From NCBI RefSeq assembly GCF_025398035.1, contig NZ_CP104558.1:4040001-4104000 (forward strand): a DNA stretch of 64,000 nucleotides, in the 5' to 3' direction. The notes beneath the pieces were generated by a model. It made no database searches. It saw only the letters and a list, made by a program, of their open reading frames with translations, and was not told the DNA's origin. The stretch is from Rossellomorea vietnamensis (lineage in GTDB: Bacteria; Bacillota; Bacilli; Bacillales; Bacillaceae_B). How positions within the stretch are numbered: position 1 is the stretch's first letter; each line of letters starts with the position of its first letter. Made by a program: the position numbers and the translations under genes. Positions 8,168 to 16,293 of the stretch are shown here, in pieces.

Positions 8168-8740
8168 CTATGCGAGAAATTCAAGAACCCGCTTGATCAC
8201 TAGTTTCGTCGCGTCGGCATCGTAAGAGTGTATACTGCTGTCGGTGAAGAGGTGTTCCTTGCCGTCATACAGAAAAAGTTCAGCGTGATTGGCAGTCTTC
8301 ACAAGTTCACGAGCTGCTTCAATGTCACCGTCTTCAACGAAGAAAGGATCTTCATTCATGGCATGAATCTGCACGGGCAAGTCGGCTGGCCATGGAGATT
8401 CGAACTCGGAGGTTGGGAGGCATGCATGGAAAAACAGTGCTCCTTTTGAGCCATTGCGTGTTTGAGCGAGCTGCTGTGCTGCCGGGACACCTAGTGAAAA
8501 CCCAGCATAGACGACATCTTGAGAAAGGTCGCCGGCTGCCCGAATGCCACGCGCCGTCACTTCTCCAAATCCTATTTCCTTCACAAACCCCAATCCTTCC
8601 TCCAGTGAGGAAAATATTTGGCCATCAAATAAATCCGGCACATATACAATATGCCCCGCATCTCTCAATTGATCTGCGAATGCTTCAATCCCCTTCGTTT
8701 TACCCAAAACATGGTGGAACAACAAAACTTCTGCCATCAT
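8168..8740 (-). CDS. Dienelactone hydrolase family protein
   Basis: 190 residues. The nucleophile motif is VVYAGFSLGVPAA (about 76-88), followed by FHACLPTSEF, an Asp in IHAMNEDPFF and the His in KEHLFTDSS, giving Ser-Asp-His in the order usual for DLH-like alpha/beta hydrolases. The start ATGATG follows GGGGGCGTAA on the minus strand. Substrate unknown. Convergent with the small gene to its left. Confidence 0.88.
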   Translation of the reverse strand: MMAEVLLFHHVLGKTKGIEAFADQLRDAGHIVYVPDLFDGQIFSSLEEGLGFVKEIGFGEVTARGIRAAGDLSQDVVYAGFSLGVPAAQQLAQTRNGSKGALFFHACLPTSEFESPWPADLPVQIHAMNEDPFFVEDGDIEAARELVKTANHAELFLYDGKEHLFTDSSIHSYDADATKLVIKRVLEFLA

Positions 8741-8857
8741 TTACGCCCCCATTTAAATACGTATTATGTATAAATTTCGACATAAATACTGTTTGACCTG
8801 CCAGAACCTTAACTTCTTCCCCAAGGTCTAGTGTTGAAAGGGATTGTTTAAATTTTC

Positions 8858-8890
8858 TTGCATTTTATAAGTAATATTTGAAATAATTGG
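8858..8890 (+). promoter_or_regulatory. Promoter, TTGCAT-N18-AATAAT with extended -10
   Basis: TTGCAT (8858-8863), AATAAT (8882-8887) preceded by TTTGA and followed by TGGAA. The flanks AATTTTCTTG are also shared with the site at 5361-5370. Confidence 0.55.
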
Positions 8891-8956
8891 AATTGAGAGT
8901 TACAACTTTTAAGAAACTAATGCTTACTCTTTTACTGAAAATAGGGAGGCGCCAAT

Positions 8957-9334
8957 ATGAAAGGTAAAGAATTAGTAGAGGCGGTAGACTTTAAAAAACT
9001 GACAATCGTAGAATTACAAATTAAATTTGAGGAACTAAAAGATAAATACCCAGAAAAGAAGATGATTTTTCTTACTCAATCTGCCACCATCGAGGCTGAT
9101 TTTCAGATGCAACTAGCAGAAAATGTAGAAGAGGAGCCTATTCTGGGGCGTGCTCTGCAAGAATACGAGCTTAGTCCGGAAATAGACATTACTGACAAAA
9201 CAATCGTAAATTCTACTGCTTGTATTTACTTAACGGATGTGAAGCTGACACCTTTAGCATCACCGAATTCACCTATTTATCTAGAGGAGTTTATTTTGTT
9301 TTCAGACCATTTATTAGGGTTAACAACTACGTAA
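8957..9334 (+). CDS. Hypothetical protein, 125 aa
   Basis: Not recognised. Cytoplasmic, acidic, with an N-terminal amphipathic helix (KELVEAVDFKKLTIVELQIKFEEL) and a beta-rich C-terminal half. GGGAGGCG precedes ATG at a good distance, and it has its own promoter. Codon use is like its neighbours. Confidence 0.65.
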   Translation: MKGKELVEAVDFKKLTIVELQIKFEELKDKYPEKKMIFLTQSATIEADFQMQLAENVEEEPILGRALQEYELSPEIDITDKTIVNSTACIYLTDVKLTPLASPNSPIYLEEFILFSDHLLGLTTT

Positions 9335-9410
9335 GTTGTTCTACTAAAGGGAAATAGCTGAAGATCAGCTAATTGATCATTGGCTTATCTAATGATAGGG
9401 AGGCTTTAAA

Positions 9411-9905
9411 ATGGGCGTCAAAAATTATTTGATCGAAGGCGTTTCCTGTACTGGCAAAACAACGATCTGTAATGAATTGCAGCGGCGGGGCTATCAAGCC
9501 ATTCATGGTGACCGGGAATTGGCTTATCAAGGTGATCCGGAAACTGGTGAAAAGACCGATACTGCCTCTCACAAGAATCATATATGGGATTTGGATAAGG
9601 TAAAAGCGTTGGTCGATAACAAGAATGAGCCAGTAACATTTTTCTGCGGTGGTTCCCGTAACTTCCCGAAATTTATCGATCTATTTGATGGTGTGTTTAT
9701 TCTGGAGGTCGATATTGAAACATTGAACCAACGCCTGGACGCTCGACCGGAAGATGAATTTGGAGGGAAGAAGTCGGAAAGGGAGCTCATAGTTCGTTTG
9801 CATGAGACGAAAGAAGACATTCCAAAGAACGGAATGATTATTGACGCGGCTGCACCGGTAGAGCACGTAGTCGATGCTATCGTAGGTCAAAGTGAAGGTA
9901 GCTGA
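9411..9905 (+). CDS. Small P-loop NTPase, probable kinase
   Basis: 164 residues. Walker A is GVSCTGKTT (10-18) and a DGVFILEVD strand (about 90) leads to an Arg-rich lid region NQRLDARPEDEFGGKKSERE. Layout and size fit a nucleoside or small-molecule kinase of the AAA_18/AAA_33 type. The phosphate acceptor cannot be inferred. GGGAGGC precedes ATG by 9 bases. Confidence 0.8.
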   Translation: MGVKNYLIEGVSCTGKTTICNELQRRGYQAIHGDRELAYQGDPETGEKTDTASHKNHIWDLDKVKALVDNKNEPVTFFCGGSRNFPKFIDLFDGVFILEVDIETLNQRLDARPEDEFGGKKSERELIVRLHETKEDIPKNGMIIDAAAPVEHVVDAIVGQSEGS

Positions 9906-9999
9906 GTGACAAAGTTTAGATAGACTTTTTGATCCGTAGTTGGTACTCCGTTAATATTTCAGGTTAGGTGTATTTTGAATATGGTTTAGGGGGGACTTT

Positions 10000-10416
10000 A
10001 TGTTTGTAGTCAATGTAGAAGGTGCTATTCACCGAGATGGAAAGTGGCTATTAATCCTTAGAAGTGAAAAGGAGGAACACGCTGGAGGCACTCTTTCACT
10101 CGTAGGCGGGAAATGTGAAGTTGAAGGAGTTTCATCAGATATTCTAGAAAGAACTTTGATTCGAGAGATTTTTGAGGAAGTAGGTTGCGAGGTTACGGGG
10201 CTTAAATATGTAAATAGTTCTTCCTTTGATACTGACTCAGGGGTCCATGTAATTGATATCGTTTTTCTGTGCCATCACAAAACTGGAGAACCTTTCGCTA
10301 AAAGTACTGAAGAAGTTGATGATGTCATTTGGATGACTACCTTAGAAATTCTTGCCCATCCTGAACTACCTGTATATCTAAAGGAGAATATTAAACTGGC
10401 GGACAAGATGCTATAA
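10000..10416 (+). CDS. NUDIX hydrolase
   Basis: 138 residues. The NUDIX box runs from GGKCEVEG to REIFEEVG (about 36-59), with the first loop slightly longer than the consensus. The N-terminal strand FVVNVEGAIHRDGKWLLIL is complete. Such enzymes hydrolyse nucleoside diphosphates linked to another moiety; substrate unknown. GGGGGGAC precedes ATG. Confidence 0.87.
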   Translation: MFVVNVEGAIHRDGKWLLILRSEKEEHAGGTLSLVGGKCEVEGVSSDILERTLIREIFEEVGCEVTGLKYVNSSSFDTDSGVHVIDIVFLCHHKTGEPFAKSTEEVDDVIWMTTLEILAHPELPVYLKENIKLADKML

Positions 10417-10468
10417 GATCATTTGTATGTTAATTGTTAGCAATGCATAAGTACATAGGAGGACTAAC

Positions 10469-10906
10469 ATGAAAATCAACAGAATGGATCATATCAGTAT
10501 CAACGTAAACGACCTTTCAATGGCTAAAGAGTTCTTTATTGATTTAGGACTTGAGGTAAAAGCCGAATGGGAGATGGATGGAGAACTGCTGGACAAGGTA
10601 GTTGGCATGAAAGATGTGAAAACCTCATGTGTAGGAATGGGATTGCCGGACGGTCATACATGGTTAGAACTCGTCAAGTATCGTACACCGTCAGATGAAA
10701 ATGGTATTCAGCAAACGTTTCCCAACACATTGGGTATCCGCCATATTTGCTTTGCTGTTGATGATCTTGAAACCATGGTTGCCCATTTGAAAAGTAAGGG
10801 TACGGAAACCTTTAGTGAGATCCAGCAATATGAAGAAAGTTATAAGCTATGCTATGTCCGTGGTCCGGAGGGGATTATTTTAGAGCTGGCGGAGGAAATC
10901 AAATAA
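10469..10906 (+). CDS. VOC family (glyoxalase/dioxygenase fold) protein
   Basis: 145 residues with the paired beta-alpha-beta-beta-beta modules: MDHISINVNDLSMAKEFF at the start, LGIRHICFAVDDL in the middle and YVRGPEGIILELAEE at the end. His8, His at about 91 and the final Glu are positioned as metal ligands. Known relatives include glyoxalase I, epimerases and drug-modifying enzymes. AGGAGG precedes ATG. It is followed by 15 bases and the unknown operon. Confidence 0.85.
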   Translation: MKINRMDHISINVNDLSMAKEFFIDLGLEVKAEWEMDGELLDKVVGMKDVKTSCVGMGLPDGHTWLELVKYRTPSDENGIQQTFPNTLGIRHICFAVDDLETMVAHLKSKGTETFSEIQQYEESYKLCYVRGPEGIILELAEEIK

Positions 10907-10921
10907 TAAAGGGATGTAGAT

Positions 10922-11575
10922 ATGGAAAAGAGTAGAGCACAATCGATGAAAATAAGTGCAGAGGCAATAGTTGAGACTGAAGATGTAAAGGACATTTATC
11001 TTATTGAAAACGGAAAAGAAAAAAAGGTTGGTTCCACTACGGAGAAGGTAAAGTTTGTTCGTATCAACGGCCGGGAAGCAATTGAGAGAGTGCAAAAATT
11101 GAATTCCGGCATTATAGGCAATAGAAAAAGTATCACTGTAATGGAAAGGGCAACGTGTAAACCTATTTCATTCACTGATTACTTAAATGGCAGTCAACAT
11201 GTGAAAGCCGAATATAGTGATGAAGAAGTACATATCGCGATTAAAGATAGTGAAAAAACCATCAAGCTAAATGGATACTATGTTGACACGTTTTCTGTGG
11301 AGCTGCTATTGCGTGTGCTGCAGTTGAAGTCTGGTTATTCCCTGCAATTAAATGGTTTCAATGCAACGCTTGAGTCAGAAGTTGATATTCACATTCAAGT
11401 AGTCGAGTCAGAGCTTGTCAAAAGAGGGTTTGACGAATATGTTGATGCTTGGAAGGTGAAAACGTATTTTGGAGAGACACTTCAATACTATTGGATTGAT
11501 CAAGCCAGCAAAGAGCTGCTGAAACAATCTTCTCAGATTGGAGATGGACTGATATTGGAATTTCGTAGAGGATGA
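10922..11575 (+). CDS. Hypothetical protein, 217 aa, beta-rich
   Basis: Not recognised with confidence. No signal peptide. The second half alternates strands (SYDVEEVHIAIKD-like, LNGYYVDTF, AWKVKTYFGE) and ends with YYWIDQASKELLKQSS and LILEFRRG, which recalls the repeated-strand plan of DUF3108-like proteins, where a lipid or sugar conversion factor is read as GG-YW-LLK. First gene of a tight cluster with 13-base gaps. Confidence 0.6.
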   Translation: MEKSRAQSMKISAEAIVETEDVKDIYLIENGKEKKVGSTTEKVKFVRINGREAIERVQKLNSGIIGNRKSITVMERATCKPISFTDYLNGSQHVKAEYSDEEVHIAIKDSEKTIKLNGYYVDTFSVELLLRVLQLKSGYSLQLNGFNATLESEVDIHIQVVESELVKRGFDEYVDAWKVKTYFGETLQYYWIDQASKELLKQSSQIGDGLILEFRRG

Positions 11576-11588
11576 ACAACAGAGGAGA

Positions 11589-12485
11589 ATGAAAGTGAAA
11601 AGAAAAATCCAACCAACACCAGACACTATGAAGAAATGGATACAAACATTTGTGCCGGACAAAGACCTCTTTTTCCTCCCAGAAAAAAACCTTGCCATTT
11701 TTAAAGAATATCTAAGTAATGTCCTAGTGGTGCCCCACGAAGAGTTCAAAAACCATTCAACTTATAAACAGGTACAACTTGCAAACAGCTATGAATATTG
11801 GAATCTATCAAAGGAAGTTAAGTATGTACTGGTGACACCTCCAGGCTGGGTGAATCAGCTGCCAGTTGAGAAGAAAATCGAGCTTTTTCGGATTCAAGTG
11901 GAAGTGAACAGGGGATTGATTCATCCGATCTCTGACTTCTCTGTAGACACATCATATATTGGTAACAATGTTGTTGAAGTGAATGGAGAGAAGTATCTAG
12001 TCCTTCATAAAGCGATGTGGGAAGAACTCTCTTATGGTTATAAAGAAGAACTCATAACAGATATTGCCCAGCAATGGGAGGAGTGGACTTGCTATGATGT
12101 TCCGACCCAAACGCCTTCAAACTTAATTAAGTTTGCAAACACCTTCCCATCCACAGCAGGAAGTAATTGTTTATCGGCTACAATCTTCGCTATCACTGGA
12201 CAAGAATGGATCATACATGAATGGGTACATCCCCAAACGTTTCTTCAAAGTTTAGAAAATGAGGATTATCACATGATCTCATCTGAAGCGATTAGAGCAG
12301 GTGATGTGCTTACATGGGAAAATACAGGCGGAATCATTCAACACGCCTCTTACTGTATAGACGATCTCTTCTTTTTTAACAAACGGGGACAGACCTTTTT
12401 TAATGCTTGGAGTATTGTGCATTTTGATGATCTTAAAGAAGATTGGGGTCATTATCATATGAAGAGCTTCCGGAAACATTCATAG
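11589..12485 (+). CDS. Hypothetical protein with a divergent NlpC/P60-like (papain-like) C-terminal domain
   Basis: 298 residues, no signal peptide. The C-terminal third has the landmarks of an NlpC/P60-type cysteine enzyme: Cys in AGSNCLSATIFAITG (about 190), the AGDVLTWEN turn, then QHASYCID with the probable His, followed by FFNKRGQTFFNAWSIV. The N-terminal two thirds are not recognised. Typical NlpC/P60 enzymes act on peptidoglycan outside the cell, but cytoplasmic papain-like relatives exist. The domain call is inference from motif order. Confidence 0.6.
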   Translation: MKVKRKIQPTPDTMKKWIQTFVPDKDLFFLPEKNLAIFKEYLSNVLVVPHEEFKNHSTYKQVQLANSYEYWNLSKEVKYVLVTPPGWVNQLPVEKKIELFRIQVEVNRGLIHPISDFSVDTSYIGNNVVEVNGEKYLVLHKAMWEELSYGYKEELITDIAQQWEEWTCYDVPTQTPSNLIKFANTFPSTAGSNCLSATIFAITGQEWIIHEWVHPQTFLQSLENEDYHMISSEAIRAGDVLTWENTGGIIQHASYCIDDLFFFNKRGQTFFNAWSIVHFDDLKEDWGHYHMKSFRKHS

Positions 12486-12498
12486 GGAGGAGAGTGCC

Positions 12499-12699
12499 AT
12501 GAATACATTCAAAGAACTGACCTCAAGTTTTTTACTGATCATTAGCTGGTTTCTGTTTGCCATAAGCGCATATCTCCTTTATTGGACGATCATTATGCCT
12601 GAGTATGTCATCATTCCGTTCCTTCTTTTTGCAGCTGCTGGTCTGCTGTGTTTTTACAGTTCAAGAAAGCTTGATGGTAGAGGGAAAGTTGAGACGTAA
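12499..12699 (+). CDS. Small membrane protein, 66 aa, two helices
   Basis: Two hydrophobic segments (about 9-30 and 34-54) joined by the short turn IIMPEY, with a basic tail SSRKLDGRGK. Preceded by GGGAGGAGAG and 13 bases after the papain-like gene. Function unknown. Confidence 0.6.
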   Translation: MNTFKELTSSFLLIISWFLFAISAYLLYWTIIMPEYVIIPFLLFAAAGLLCFYSSRKLDGRGKVET

Positions 12700-12753
12700 A
12701 ATGGATATAGAGCTTTATTGATTCCAGCGGTTAGGAAGGTAGTGAAGGGGAAA

Positions 12754-13098
12754 ATGGAAGTATTTAAAAAGATCGTCAATCTCCTTAATCAATTGAAGCA
12801 AGTATTTTACTCCTATGATGATGAAGGTTTCTCGACTGCTGAAAAAGAATACATTGATCGTATCAAGAATGCCAATCCCTATGGCATATTTGTCCTGATT
12901 TTTGGCGGGATATCCTTCGCATTCGGCCCCCAATATGTCATTTTCCCAATCATCACGTTGACGGTAGCCTTCTTTACAATCTGGACCTTTGATAAAGAAA
13001 CAGAGGACAACCCGTGGACATTTCTTCTGGGGACCGTTCTATCTCTCACAGGATTGTATATGCATATGGTGGGAGCGGTTCATGTTCTCATTCTTTAA
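12754..13098 (+). CDS. Membrane protein, 114 aa, three helices
   Basis: A cytoplasmic amphipathic N-terminus (about 1-45) with KKIVNLLNQLKQVF, then three hydrophobic segments (IFVLIFGGISFAF, YVIFPIITLTVAFFTIW, TFLLGTVLSLTGLYMHM). ATG 12754 with AAGGGG upstream is preferred over a TTG at 12718. Third membrane-associated product in the cluster. Function unknown. Confidence 0.6.
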   Translation: MEVFKKIVNLLNQLKQVFYSYDDEGFSTAEKEYIDRIKNANPYGIFVLIFGGISFAFGPQYVIFPIITLTVAFFTIWTFDKETEDNPWTFLLGTVLSLTGLYMHMVGAVHVLIL

Positions 13099-13112
13099 GG
13101 GGGGAAGGGTAG

Positions 13113-13325
13113 ATGGAAATCATTAATCGCATTCAAGAAATTTTATCAATGGGACTTGCATTTGTTGTTTATCTTGCCATACCGGCGTTTATTATCATTA
13201 GAGCCATCCGAAAAAAGAAACTCCCCAACAATCAATACACTCCCCTGGACGATATCCTGGACGGGAAAGTGAGGGATCCTGAGGAAGAGACTGATGGTGC
13301 AAAGAATGGGCTAAAAGATGAATAA
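13113..13325 (+). CDS. Small single-pass membrane protein, 70 aa
   Basis: A hydrophobic helix at about 13-32 (MGLAFVVYLAIPAFIIIRAI) is followed by a basic patch RKKK and a charged acidic tail. AAGGGGGGAAGGG precedes ATG. It ends inside the start region of the following VOC frame. Function unknown. Confidence 0.6.
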   Translation: MEIINRIQEILSMGLAFVVYLAIPAFIIIRAIRKKKLPNNQYTPLDDILDGKVRDPEEETDGAKNGLKDE

Positions 13326-13407
13326 TATGGAATTTTATGGAAAATTAAAGGAGAAGGGAATACAGAAAGCGAACTACTTGATATACCAGTATAAGGGAGA
13401 GAAGGAT

Positions 13408-13779
13408 TTGAATAAATCATTCATTGAACAAGTGCATTATATTAGAATTCCAGTCAAGAATGTCGAACAGTCAGCACATTGGTACAGAGATATGTTGGGT
13501 CTAGAGCTATTAAATGTTAACGAAGAACTGGCCGCCATTAAGGTAAATGAAGGACCGTTCTTGCTGATCCTCATCCCAACGGAAGATGAAACCTTTGCCC
13601 ATTTTACAGTGAACCAGGAACAGGAATTCAGCATTGGCTTTACAAGCCCGAGGCTGGGTGAATTTCATCAACACTTAACGGATCACGGGGTGAAGGTCGA
13701 TGAGATAAAAGAAGATAGTGGTCATGCCTTTTTCCATTTTTACGATCCAGATGGCAATAAGCTGCAAGCCCACTGGTAA
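13408..13779 (+). CDS. VOC family protein
   Basis: Single VOC module: FIEQVHYIRIPVKNVEQSAHWY at the start, FAHFTVNQEQEFSIGFTS in the middle and FFHFYDPDGNKLQAHW at the end. The frame is open to ATG 13318, overlapping the previous gene, but those 30 residues are foreign to the family; TTG 13408 has AAGGGAGAG upstream and gives the usual length of 123 residues. The start is thus a judgement. Followed by a terminator. Confidence 0.78.
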   Translation: MNKSFIEQVHYIRIPVKNVEQSAHWYRDMLGLELLNVNEELAAIKVNEGPFLLILIPTEDETFAHFTVNQEQEFSIGFTSPRLGEFHQHLTDHGVKVDEIKEDSGHAFFHFYDPDGNKLQAHW

Positions 13780-13782
13780 TAG

Positions 13783-13824
13783 ATAAGCCGATTTCCGAAT
13801 GTACCGGAAATTGGCTTTTTTTAA
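13783..13824 (+). terminator. Rho-independent terminator
   Basis: AAGCCGATTTCCG pairs with CGGAAATTGGCTT (one G-U), followed by seven T. It ends the cluster starting at 10.9 kb. Confidence 0.85.
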
Positions 13825-13842
13825 TGGAATTTCAAAAATATG

Positions 13843-13903
13843 GTTGACTATTCAGTTGAACTGTATTATCTTGTTAGTAAGCTGAACTATATAGTTGAAC
13901 TGA
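13843..13903 (+). promoter_or_regulatory. padR promoter with repeated AGTTGAACT operator
   Basis: TTGACT at 13843-13848, 17-base spacer and TATCTT. The spacer contains the palindrome CAGTTGAACTG (13853-13863). Downstream lie AACTATATAGTT (13885-13896) and AGTTGAACT (13893-13901), just before the ribosome site. Repeated half sites around the start point fit autoregulation by the PadR protein. Confidence 0.6.
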
Positions 13904-13919
13904 ATAAAAGGGTGAGAAC

Positions 13920-14237
13920 ATGAAACATAAATTATTGCCATTGTCTGAAACGATGCATTATATTTTATTAGCTCTCCGTGAGCCACTTCACGGATATGCG
14001 GCTATGCAGAAGATTGAAGAAATGAGTAATGGGACCGTTGTGTTAGCTGCCGGTACATTATACGGTGCGATTGAGAACCTGAATAAACACGGTTGGATCG
14101 AACCTGTTGGACATTCAGGCAGGAGAAAGATTTACAGTATCACTTCAGAAGGAAGCGCCATTTTGAAAATGGAGCAAGAAAGGCTCCTGCACATTGTATC
14201 CTTGTATGAAGGAAGTGAAGCGATTGAAGAAGTTTAA
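13920..14237 (+). CDS. PadR family transcriptional regulator
   Basis: 105 residues. Winged-helix core with MHYILLALREPLHGYAAMQKI (recognition helix entry), TLYGAIENLNKHGWIEPVG and RRKIYSITSEG (wing), the standard PadR order. AAGGGTGAGAAC precedes ATG. It overlaps the following DUF2812 gene, the usual pairing in Bacilli, in which PadR represses its own operon. Confidence 0.92.
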   Translation: MKHKLLPLSETMHYILLALREPLHGYAAMQKIEEMSNGTVVLAAGTLYGAIENLNKHGWIEPVGHSGRRKIYSITSEGSAILKMEQERLLHIVSLYEGSEAIEEV

Positions 14238-14790
14238 ATGGTTCATCAATATTGAAAAGGAAGAACGCTGGCTGAACGAGCAATTACAAAAAGGTTATCG
14301 CTGCACAAACATCAGCGGTCTGGGAATATACACCTTCGAAAAAACCGATAAGAGCTATGTGATGCGACTTGACTATCAGGATTATCTATCCAAGAAAAAG
14401 CTGGAGGAATATAAGGGGATCTATGAGGATTTCGGTTGGAGCTACCTGAAGGGGTACTGGTTGAGTGGGATACGGTATTGGCAGAAAGAAAGCGATGATC
14501 AAAATGAAATCTTCTCAGACCGAGAATCAAAGAGTCAATACTATAAACGACTCATGGGCTATTCCTTTTGGTTTGGCATGATCTTTCTCATCTATTCGTT
14601 TGGCTATTACAAGGATCCAGAAATCTATCATGATGGTCTTTGGAATATGGAGAATGATTTATTCTGGAAAGCGTTTCTTTTTGAAACGCCATTCGCCCTG
14701 TTGAAACTGTTTCCTGCTTTTATGGTGGTTTTATTGACAGGGAGTTATTACAAGGCTTATCGGAAGTATACGATGTTGAAAGAGCAATAG
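14224..14790 (+). CDS. DUF2812 domain membrane protein
   Basis: 188 residues from TTG 14224, which gives the family-typical beginning (M)KKFKWFINIEKEERWLNEQL and has AAGGAAG 8 bases upstream inside padR. The DUF2812 domain (YTFEKTDKSYVMRLDYQ, then GWSYLKGYWLSGIRYW) is followed by two membrane helices (about 115-135 and 155-178). Translationally coupled with padR. Biochemical role not established for the family. Confidence 0.85.
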   Translation: MKKFKWFINIEKEERWLNEQLQKGYRCTNISGLGIYTFEKTDKSYVMRLDYQDYLSKKKLEEYKGIYEDFGWSYLKGYWLSGIRYWQKESDDQNEIFSDRESKSQYYKRLMGYSFWFGMIFLIYSFGYYKDPEIYHDGLWNMENDLFWKAFLFETPFALLKLFPAFMVVLLTGSYYKAYRKYTMLKEQ

Positions 14791-14799
14791 ATGGAGAAG

Positions 14800-14832
14800 G
14801 GCTTGTCCGGGGAGGATAAGTCCTTTTTATTG
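14800..14832 (+). terminator. Rho-independent terminator
   Basis: GGGCTTGTCC-ggggA-GGATAAGTCC followed by TTTTTATT. The same GGCTTATCC stem recurs downstream of several genes here (18.6, 30.2, 48.2 kb). Confidence 0.75.
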
Positions 14833-14841
14833 AAGTTTTCC

Positions 14842-14874
14842 TTGAGTAAGTTTCTTGATTTTGAAATAATTGGT
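14842..14874 (+). promoter_or_regulatory. Promoter, TTGAGT-N17-AATAAT with extended -10
   Basis: TTGAGT (14842-14847), spacer ending TTTTGA, AATAAT (14865-14870), then TGGTA. About 80 bases before the leader ORF and 154 before the NUDIX gene. Confidence 0.6.
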
Positions 14875-14950
14875 AGTAAGTTACATAATTTCATCTTAAC
14901 TTTTCTGTCACTCATTGTACCTTGTCGTTCTTAATTGGTGGGGGAATGAG

Positions 14951-15034
14951 ATGGTATTGATGAATAGAATACAAGAACTACTAACGAGTGTGAAGGATCA
15001 CTTCTTAGGGAGGACGAATAAGTATGTCAGATAA
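14951..15034 (+). CDS. Possible leader peptide, 27 aa
   Basis: ATG after GGTGGGGGAATGAG, 27 codons, and a TAA that overlaps the first codons of the NUDIX gene, whose own ribosome site (GGGAGGACG) lies inside it. This geometry suggests translational coupling. The product (MVLMNRIQELLTSVK...) has no recognised family and may matter only for regulation. Confidence 0.35.
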   Translation: MVLMNRIQELLTSVKDHFLGRTNKYVR

Positions 15035-15509
15035 AAAGTATCATAGAGCTTTCGGTGTATATGGCATCTATATAAAAAATGGCAAACTCTTAGTAATACA
15101 TAAAGGTGGGGGCCCCTATATTAATCGGTTTGACTTACCTGGAGGTAGTTTGGAAGAAGGTGAAAGTTTAGCAGAAGCGATGAGGAGAGAGTTTCTAGAA
15201 GAAACAGGTATAGAGATTGAAATCGAGGAACAAATCGGGGTTAGTGATTTCAAATTTCCTTCAGTGTGGAGAGATTTTACCAATGTTCATCATATTGCCG
15301 TCTATTATTCTGTGAGAAAGATCGGTGGGGAAATAGGCATTCCAGAACAGTTTGAAGGACAAGATTCATTAGGAGCTGTGTGGGTATCCGAACATGAGGT
15401 AACTCCGGAAAACGCATCCCCTTTAGTGATAAAAGCTTTTGAGTGGTTGGAAACCAATGAGCTGGGGCTGAACGCAGAGGTTTATGAAGAGTGGGAAGTT
15501 TTAAAATGA
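15024..15509 (+). CDS. NUDIX hydrolase
   Basis: 161 residues with a perfect NUDIX box, GGSLEEGESLAEAMRREFLEETG (about 37-59; Gly, Glu, Arg-Glu and Glu-Glu all present). First strand AFGVYGIYIKNGKLLVIHKG is complete and FDLPGG precedes the box. AGGGAGGACG precedes ATG by 6 bases. Followed after 34 bases by an alpha/beta hydrolase, probably co-transcribed. Substrate unknown. Confidence 0.9.
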   Translation: MSDKKYHRAFGVYGIYIKNGKLLVIHKGGGPYINRFDLPGGSLEEGESLAEAMRREFLEETGIEIEIEEQIGVSDFKFPSVWRDFTNVHHIAVYYSVRKIGGEIGIPEQFEGQDSLGAVWVSEHEVTPENASPLVIKAFEWLETNELGLNAEVYEEWEVLK

Positions 15510-15543
15510 CGGGTTTTAATAAAAATGATTGGGAGGACATTAA

Positions 15544-16263
15544 ATGATTTTACATACAGAAGTATATGGAGAAGGGGAAACGATTGTTTTTCTCCATACG
15601 GGGTTACAAACTGGGACTACTGATTTTGAGAAACAAAGAGAGGTACTTCAAGAAAGCATGAAAGTCATAGTACCAGATTTAAGGGGACATGGAAAGTCAG
15701 TAAGTGATGATTTCAGCAACTATTTCGAAGACGCTGCAGATGATTTGAAGGAAACGCTTGATCATTTACAAGTTGATCAACTGCATTTAGTGGGGTGCTC
15801 ACTGGGAGGGCTAGTGGGTTTGCGATTTGCCAAGAAATACCCGGAGCGATTACAAAGCTTAACTTTGTCTGGTATTACCTCTGATAAGCCGGATAATTGG
15901 GCGGACATGCATGCGCAAGATGTTCAATTCCAAAGAGAAGTATTGGAAAATAGCGAATTCACCAAGCAATTGGATCTGCAGCACGAATCCGACTGGAGAC
16001 AGTTTATTTATATGGCCAGGGACGAAAACTGGTACCCATTTGAATATACATCTGACTTAGATAACATAAGTGCTCCGATCCTCTTTATGGTGGGTGAAGG
16101 GAATCCAGCAGAAGTTGAAACTGCCGCCAAATACCGGAACATACATAGTCACATACATGTGTGTGTCATTCCATTTGCGTCTCATTTAGTTCATGTGGAG
16201 AAACCTGATTTGTATACGGATGTCCTATTAGAATTTCTAAGTGAAGTACAAAGTAAGAGCTAA
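15544..16263 (+). CDS. Alpha/beta hydrolase
   Basis: 239 residues. VVFLHTGLQTG-type oxyanion region (IVFLHTGLQTG), PDLRGHGKS, nucleophile LVGCSLGGLVGLRFA (Ser about 88), Asp in ILFMVGEGNPAE and His in FASHLVHVEKPD. This is the classic proline-iminopeptidase/lipase layout. Substrate unknown. GGGAGGAC precedes ATG. Confidence 0.88.
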   Translation: MILHTEVYGEGETIVFLHTGLQTGTTDFEKQREVLQESMKVIVPDLRGHGKSVSDDFSNYFEDAADDLKETLDHLQVDQLHLVGCSLGGLVGLRFAKKYPERLQSLTLSGITSDKPDNWADMHAQDVQFQREVLENSEFTKQLDLQHESDWRQFIYMARDENWYPFEYTSDLDNISAPILFMVGEGNPAEVETAAKYRNIHSHIHVCVIPFASHLVHVEKPDLYTDVLLEFLSEVQSKS

Positions 16264-16293
16264 TTTGTCTACCATAGGGGGAGTACCAAACCA

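Noticed and set aside
8228-8796. Two plus-strand frames over the dienelactone hydrolase
   Set aside because: Antisense of a gene with complete catalytic motifs; composition is not protein-like.
9369-9890. Minus-strand frames over the P-loop kinase gene
   Set aside because: The plus-strand protein has Walker A and a good ribosome site; the others are shadows.
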